Shown here: one piece after another, positions 57,961 through 64,000 of the stretch
Position numbering within the stretch: the first letter of the stretch is position 1
How the letters are laid out: each line of letters begins with the position of its first letter
Origin: Zerene cesonia
Lineage: Eukaryota; Arthropoda; Insecta; Lepidoptera; Pieridae
Assembly (NCBI RefSeq): GCF_012273895.1
Contig: NC_052128.1
Coordinates: 2,542,001-2,606,000, forward strand
Direction: 5' to 3'
DNA length: 64,000 nt
Program-made: the position numbers and the translations under genes
Notes under the pieces: generated by a model
The model's database searches: none
Seen by the model: only the letters and a program-made list of their open reading frames with translations
What the model was told of the DNA's origin: nothing

Positions 57961-59499
57961 TTGGCTTTGAAAGTTTGTGTAATATAAGGTTATTGCTTGT
58001 TTATGGAATAGTTATTTATTTATAGAATAATTTTCAGTATATTCAGCCTTTAGAAAATTTCCTCTTTAGACACACGAACACACTAAATTTAAAATATCTT
58101 TACGAATCATACACTTTTATTTCGGGTCGTATAGATATATATTCCTTTGTATTACATGCCCATTACATGGCTATTGACGTCATTTGCATCTGCTATTTTG
58201 GATATTTTTTGTCCAATTAATAACAATTAAAGATAAGTTATTCTAAAAATAATCACATTCCAGAGCTTTAAGTCATGTTAATCTGTTATTATTCATAATG
58301 AGTAACAATCGATGTCTAACTGCGTAATTTCTATGTTTTTGTTACGTAACGCCACGTTAGGCAAGTGACAGGTAAAAAGAGGGTTTGGCGATGCGATCGT
58401 GACTGTCAAACCATTTTCATTAGCACTATTATGTGACAGTTGCGTGTTCTTACATTTTGCAAGCTCTGAATATATTATTCGGTGTATTTTGGTATAGCTA
58501 GTTAAGAGAACTGCTTTGTTGTAGAACATTTTGTTGGGAATATTTTGATAGGATTTATTCGTTATTTTCTTGCTTTCTGTTGTATCGGGTTTTGGAATAA
58601 ATCAATGCTTAAAGGTTCGATTTATTTTGAAATAAACGTTCTAAAATGTGTATTTTGTTAATAACCAAGAACTAAAACATAAGTCTTTTGTAAATATATT
58701 TTTCTGTTATGGTGTCTATTAGTATAACGTTACATACATGAGCTGTTATTTAATCAGCTTTCAATTTTCATGTATATTTTTGTTACACTCATCCAGAGTT
58801 AGGTATCATATACACAAACATTTACAGTCATTTCTAGATAATAACTTTAAAGAACTAAAATAGCACGCTTAAATCATACGTATCAACTAAATTAGCTCAT
58901 TGCACTTGAATCCTGGCTACCCTAAACAGGATAATAGGATGATCTCATGATATTCTTCGTGATCGTTGATAAGTGTACAAAGTTTGTATTAGATCTCTAA
59001 AGGGATATTTATTTACCTATCTTTAACAATTGAAGGTAATCGTATGTCACGTCACCAATAAACTTTCCCAGCTAATTAATTACTTTAAGTACATAGAATC
59101 CCCTTAACGAAATGAGCAGACCAATTACGAGTAGGCCATCACACACTCTCTAGCCTGTTAGTTTTCTCAGTACCTCGTTGATAGCTTAACGTGTTGAGTA
59201 ATCAAGTCATATCTAAAGGCCTATGGAATTTTTGAGGTAACCGTTTATTTCGTAATAGTTTGAGTGAGTTATTTGTAAACTGTCTTATACGTGGGCAGAG
59301 TTTTGTTTCGGACAATTTTTGAGCGCGACTTTGAATATTGTTTATTGCACGTCAATGACTACAAATTTAATATTCATATTATAATATACCAATTTATACT
59401 ATCCCAAAAATCCACCGACGAAAACAAGAATATCTCTAATAATTGCCAACTTCGAAAGCAGTATCGCATATATATTCACCTGCCATCCTTATTCATCCA

Positions 59500-59648
59500 G
59501 TGAATAAGTATGTTATGAACCTTAAAAGCTTATGTAAGCAATATGATCGCAGTGTTCTTAATGCTGCGAATGATCATGGGCATCACTTACCATTAAGTGA
59601 GTCGCCTATTCGATTGCTGAGGTTATATAAAAAACACCAATAAAATAT
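59500..59648 (+). repeat. 3' end of a retroelement (decayed)
   Basis: Reads gatcatgggcatcacttacc, attaagtgagtcgcctattc and gattgctgaggttatataaa, ending in A-rich sequence. It resembles the common lepidopteran retroelement end '...atggtgagccg...cttataaaaa'. No coding sequence. Confidence 0.45.
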
Positions 59649-60084
59649 GAATATAATATGCACAATTGTGATTTGTTCTAAAATGTACAAAAATACGTAC
59701 TAAGTATGACCTACTAGAACTAGACTGAAGCGACAGTTAGCACGTCTTAAAAGGACAATTTATCAACATGAACTAAAAGTACCGACTCTCCAATAGTATA
59801 AAGTTTCACAGTCTAGAGTTTTAATTGTGCAAGTCCAGTTTTAAAGATGTGCACCACAGAATGGTCACGATCGAAGAGAATCGTGATTCTTGTACCGCTG
59901 TAACTTTACCTTGTTACCGTGTAGATTGATGCGGCCTTAAATGATAAGGGATTTGTGCTGGTTATTATAAGAGTTTAGTTGTGAGAATTTACGCCCGTTT
60001 TGTACTATGGCGAGATTTGGCCGTTAGTGCCTGGACTATTTTGGAAGAAAGAAGAAAAACACGTACTATGGACATCTTAATATA

Positions 60085-60285
60085 TCAAAATCCAGTGTCA
60101 TGATGTATGTTCCCAATGAACTCTTCAACAACTCAATCGATTTTTATGGAATTTGGCATTTTATGTGTCCAACTTAAGATATAGGATAGTTTTTGTTTCT
60201 ATTAATTATCCCAGTAATTTATAATCTTAATATTTTTAATTATTACTCAGCCACAGCAATGTGTGGCCGGGTATGCTAGTATCTT
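60085..60285 (+). repeat. RTE-tail type repeat, opposite orientation
   Basis: Ends gtgtggccgggtatgctagt, contains gtccaacttaagatatagga and ccagtgtcatgatg. Reverse-oriented relative to 56882 and diverged. Confidence 0.45.
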
Positions 60286-60961
60286 CTATTTTTTATTAGG
60301 TTTATACACTATGGACGTGTAAACATAAAAAAGAAGGCACTGAAATGTATATATGCCATAATAAGGCCAGCCAATCACTGCAATAACACTGATTTTTAGT
60401 GGATGCCTCATGCCTCACTGACAGCGGATGTGTACATGCTCAAACCATTTAATGTATGGATATTATTACCATTATTGTGCTAATATAAGCAATATCCTTT
60501 TTGAAATATATTACATATATATTTTACAACCGCATATATTTTTGTCTAAGTTAAAAAACTATTGATATATGCACGTAATAGGTATAGTTGATCGAAATTT
60601 TCAGGAAATAAATATGAATTGATTATGAGATTAGCATATTCTACTGCACTAACTGCAATATAATATTTAATTATCTCTATTAAATTCTAAGAATAAAAAT
60701 AAGTAAAATATATTATATTAAGAAAAAAAATTATGTATTAATGTAAATTGTAAATCGTATATATCATATTAATCATATTAAATAAAGCAAACCGTGGGAA
60801 GTCTATGTTCTCAGGTACTGTCGTTTATTGCAATCATATATATTGTTTCACTTCACACGTACTACTTTTAAAATTATATGCTTTTATGCTGAATAATTAT
60901 TTTACCAATATAATAAATTCAAATTGTTTCCAAACCATATTACTTACATATTTTATCTTAT

Positions 60962-61175
60962 ACTAACCTTCCGTCCAGTGCTGTGCCCGCGCAGTCGAAG
61001 TAAAAGATAGGTCCCGGTCCTTGGGGTTTTCGGGATAAAAATCCTATCCTATGTCCTTTTATGGATCTCACACTGTCGCTGTACCAAATTTCATCCAAAT
61101 CGGTCAATCAGTTCTTGAGATAAGCACGTTCAAACAATCAAACTCAAGAACTTTTCAGCGTTACGTATATTAGTA
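60962..61175 (-). repeat. Helitron-like element, fourth family
   Basis: Left end ctaaccttccgtccagtgct, body gggataaaaatcctatccta, tgtaccaaatttcatccaaa and cggtcaatcagttcttgaga, right end acgtatattagtaggtac. Confidence 0.5.
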
Positions 61176-62409
61176 GGTACCTATTGATAGTAAAAATCGA
61201 TGTATGAATGTTTTACGCTGTAACTGTAAATCCTGGGAACTTATCTATTATTCATTGGTAAATTAATGGAACAAATGAAATTTAATATATTTAATTATAC
61301 GTTCGTCTGCAAGAATTAAAAAGCCATTATATTAAATAGCTTTTATAAAGCTGAAAATTTAATGAAGCTGTAGTGATTTGTATTAATACATTATTCACAA
61401 AAGTATTAAAATTTTAAATTTATTATATACGAAAAGAATATGTAAACACAACCTCCTATCTTTGAATTCGCTTCGCACAAATAGCATGGTGTTATTTTAT
61501 TTATTTTCCTACAAAATACGTGATAAATTATTATGGGCCACTGTAAAAATAGATTGTTTTATTCACCGCTATGAATCGATCCTGCATACTTTCACTAGTC
61601 GGGGAATGTTCATGGTAATAAGTAAATTAACAATTTCTTAGTGAGTTTTTGTCCGATTTGGAAAGCACGTTGCCACAAAATCAATCTGTGAACCGGTCTA
61701 TAAATTGCTAGTAGTATGCGCAAATAATGTTTTTTTTATATAATTTCTTTATGAATACATCACGTTCGAATTTGCATAAAATATTATTCGTTGTTAATCA
61801 AAGGCTGATCGTCGCATATAAAAGTTTACAAGTAGCATATAAAATATTTATCTCAAATCAATAATGAATATATAATTCACGTTAACATTTTAATTGAAAT
61901 TTTAAGTAACTCGTGAATCTATAACAACCTATAATGAGTTACAAATTGCCTCAGTATTGATATACTAAAGAGAAATCCAAAAAATGTTAATTTTTCGTAA
62001 TACACTGTGTGTGTCGGTAATGAAAACTGTTTCAAAATTCTTTCAAATAGAACATGGCGGACGATCCTGCGCACAATATTATTGAAAAAAAAAAACATAT
62101 ATTTGTCGGTTGTGAGACCTGTTCATTAACGATGAAAGCTAGGTGTGTTTACGTACCTATAGAAAGTAGCTTAGCTTTAATAGAAGCGTCGTCCGGAGCA
62201 AGAGTAATTACTTTGCGATAATATGATTAGTGTAGGTCTTATTCGCACGATTTGAATTAATGTATTCCAGTAATATAATCGCTTTTTGATGTATATGAGC
62301 TGTAAGTATATTATTTATTTATAAGTTTTCCCATTTCTCTAATTTATGAGTCCACGGCAATGAGCGGTAAAGCATTTTTTTGTAATTTTATGTTCCCTTG
62401 ATTGATATA

Positions 62410-62570
62410 AACCTAGCTACCCAAAACTATAAATCAAACTTAATATATATTTTACAATCTTTTAAGTTGGACAACAGCACAGGGTGGGAAAATTTTTATT
62501 CAAATTATTCAGTAGTGTGGGGAGTTCATTGCAGAAGAACAATGTGACACGTAATTTATTATTTTAATTT
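62410..62570 (-). repeat. RTE-tail type repeat, decayed
   Basis: Contains acctagctacccaaaactat, acaatcttttaagttggaca and aacaatgtgacacgtaattt, as in the copy at 56882. Confidence 0.45.
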
Positions 62571-62959
62571 AATTCACCCTTTATCAGACGTTTCAGTACT
62601 CCTTCACTTTCCATACCCACATCTCTCTATGTTCTATGAATAAAATTATCTAACTAATCAATGTAACATTTTATTTATGTAACGCATATAAATATATAAA
62701 TATATTTGGATAAAGAAAAAAGCTTGTGTAACTATAGCAAAAATAATTTCAGGACGTCTTAAAGCGGTAATAACTAATGCCAAAAGAAATATTTGGCAAA
62801 TGACGTCTAGCGCCATAGCTTTCTCACACTGGAATTAGTATTGCTTTAAGGCGTCATGGTAACCTTAGTTGTATGCCTATGTCATGTAGGTAATCTGTAA
62901 AATAGTTAAGGTTAAATATTGGAGTACTGTAAATATTTTATAAACCAATCATAAATATC

Positions 62960-63175
62960 GACCGCCTCCTTGGTACAGTGGTTAACGCGTGATCGTAGAA
63001 CCGAGGGGTCCTGGGATCACATCACGGTGGGGACGCACAAAAAAATATGTCTCGGTCTGGCAGGACACAGAAGGCTGATCACCTACTTGTCCGTAAAGAT
63101 AATCGATCAGTGAAACAGATGTACATCATCTGCCCCATACCCCACTAGGGGACACGGGACTTCGCTCTAATCATA
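62960..63175 (+). mobile_element. tRNA-derived SINE
   Basis: The head resembles a tRNA. A-box-like ttggtacagtggttaacgcg is followed by gaggggtcctgggatcacat, where a B box (GGTTCGATCCC) has decayed. The tRNA-unrelated body follows: atgtctcggtctggcaggac, acagaaggctgatcacctac and ccccatacccca. It ends near ggggacacgggactt. A Pol III-transcribed retroposon, now probably silent. Confidence 0.7.
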
Positions 63176-63407
63176 AATATGTATACAGTTGTAATTACTG
63201 AAAACCGAACTACTAAGGAAAGTCTTCCTTTGCTTGGTCAATAACCTTTATCACTATAACGACTAAACAATTCTGGATATTGAATAGGGTTGGCACTTGT
63301 CACTAAAATTATAAAGAAAATACACACGAAATTAATTGAAATTGGTTATACTTTTTCCACTTAATTTTTTATGATGGAAATTTGTAAATATCGGATAGTA
63401 CTTTAAA

Positions 63408-63608
63408 TCCTTACTATTATTACAAATGTGAATGTTCGTTTTGTTTGTTTGTCTATTTTACGTTGCAACAGGGTAGGATATGATTTTGTCCGCTGATAGT
63501 TAGGATGTTAGAGAGTGACATAGGCTACTTTTACCGCGGTGAAAGTTGAAACATCTAATCCTTATGGGAAGTTGTTTCGTATACACGAGCAATGTCACGG
63601 GCGGAATA
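63408..63608 (+). repeat. Helitron-like element, second family, decayed
   Basis: Starts tccttactattattacaaat, body gttagagagtgacataggct, ends cgagcaatgtcacgggcgga. Terminus CTAG not preserved. Confidence 0.5.
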
Positions 63609-64000
63609 CTATTTGGGTAAGTACCCCTACTCCAAAAGCTTGAGGGTGTAAAGGTACTATAAAGATTTTGTTCTAGATTACACCTTACAAGCAGCAACCC
63701 TATCACTTAAACAGAGGGGCACAGGTGCGCGCTAGTTTAGGCATTCTAAGTGTATAGAGATCCGTATATGGGCCAGCTATGTTGTGCCAGGTGGCGTTTT
63801 ATTGTTTCATTTAGATATAAGATTCAATTTTGCAATAGGTGAAGTTACTTTACTAAAATACGTACCTACCTATATATTGAAGCACGTATTTACACGTGTA
63901 TTTTTTAATTTCGTATATTTCATATATTGGGAAACATGACGTGCATATAGCAGTTCTGTGATGTTGACGAATTTGGATTATTATCGAGCCGTAATGGACA

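Larger units (their letters stand above)
54955..64000. other. downstream intron of the claudin-like gene
   Basis: Candidate acceptors (for example near 56168, 56292, 57488, 60605 and 62751) lead within a few codons to a stop in the required frame, or to repeat or non-membrane sequence. The region therefore looks like intron 3' of exon 54844-54954, filled with the small transposons listed separately. Confidence 0.5.

Noticed and set aside
62054..62221. 55-codon frame starting MADDPAHNIIE in a good start context
   Set aside because: Contains an 11-base A run read as lysines, has no recognisable domain or splice partner, and is probably chance.
1..64000. CRISPR arrays, bacterial operons, integrated virus
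   Set aside because: No regularly spaced repeats, no prokaryotic gene layout and no viral protein motif seen; repeats are dispersed transposons.

Overview
This is a strongly AT-rich piece of an insect nuclear genome, almost certainly a moth or butterfly (Lepidoptera). The evidence is the repeat content: many roughly 200-bp Helitron-like elements with TC...CTAG ends and the body typical of lepidopteran genomes, several copies of the widespread lepidopteran short repeat that carries a (T)n...GATGG boundary, an RTE-clade LINE, a tRNA-derived SINE, LINE 3' ends tailed with (GAT)n, and intron-containing genes with GT-AG splice sites. There is no prokaryotic gene organisation. The species cannot be named from the sequence alone.

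Layout. From 1 to about 34.3 kb the window is gene-poor. It holds two 1000-N assembly gaps (986-1985 and 13450-14449), many small transposon copies, a Tc1/mariner-type MITE (12461-12819), an RTE LINE nested in a SINE-like repeat (13.0-15.1 kb) with a clean 13-bp target-site duplication, and one isolated tRNA-Asp(GTC) gene (minus strand, 20863-20934). From about 34.4 to 40.15 kb, on the minus strand, lie two small genes built from short exons that an ORF finder does not show. The upstream one (40149 to 39218, six coding exons) encodes a 173-aa type I membrane protein: signal peptide, one six-cysteine EGF-like ectodomain, one transmembrane helix and a basic cytoplasmic tail. The downstream one (38514 to 37808, two coding exons) encodes an 84-aa protein that keeps only a transmembrane segment plus a similar tail. 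It appears to have a spliced and very long 3' UTR reaching about 34.37 kb.

Head-to-head with these, on the plus strand, starts a claudin/PMP22-type tetraspan gene. It has a leader exon ending at 42293, a first coding exon at 43005-43201, an 11.6-kb intron and a second coding exon at 54844-54954. The gene continues past the window; no later exon was recognised. Its leader is dense in upstream ORFs.

The most interesting content is the tandem pair of cysteine-rich single-pass membrane proteins, which I cannot match to a named family. The two share the same phase-2 intron position at the membrane/cytoplasm boundary and a related C-terminal motif, and they sit next to a claudin-like gene. All three genes act at membranes, but a functional link between them is only inference. 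No CRISPR array, operon, virus or toxin gene was seen.
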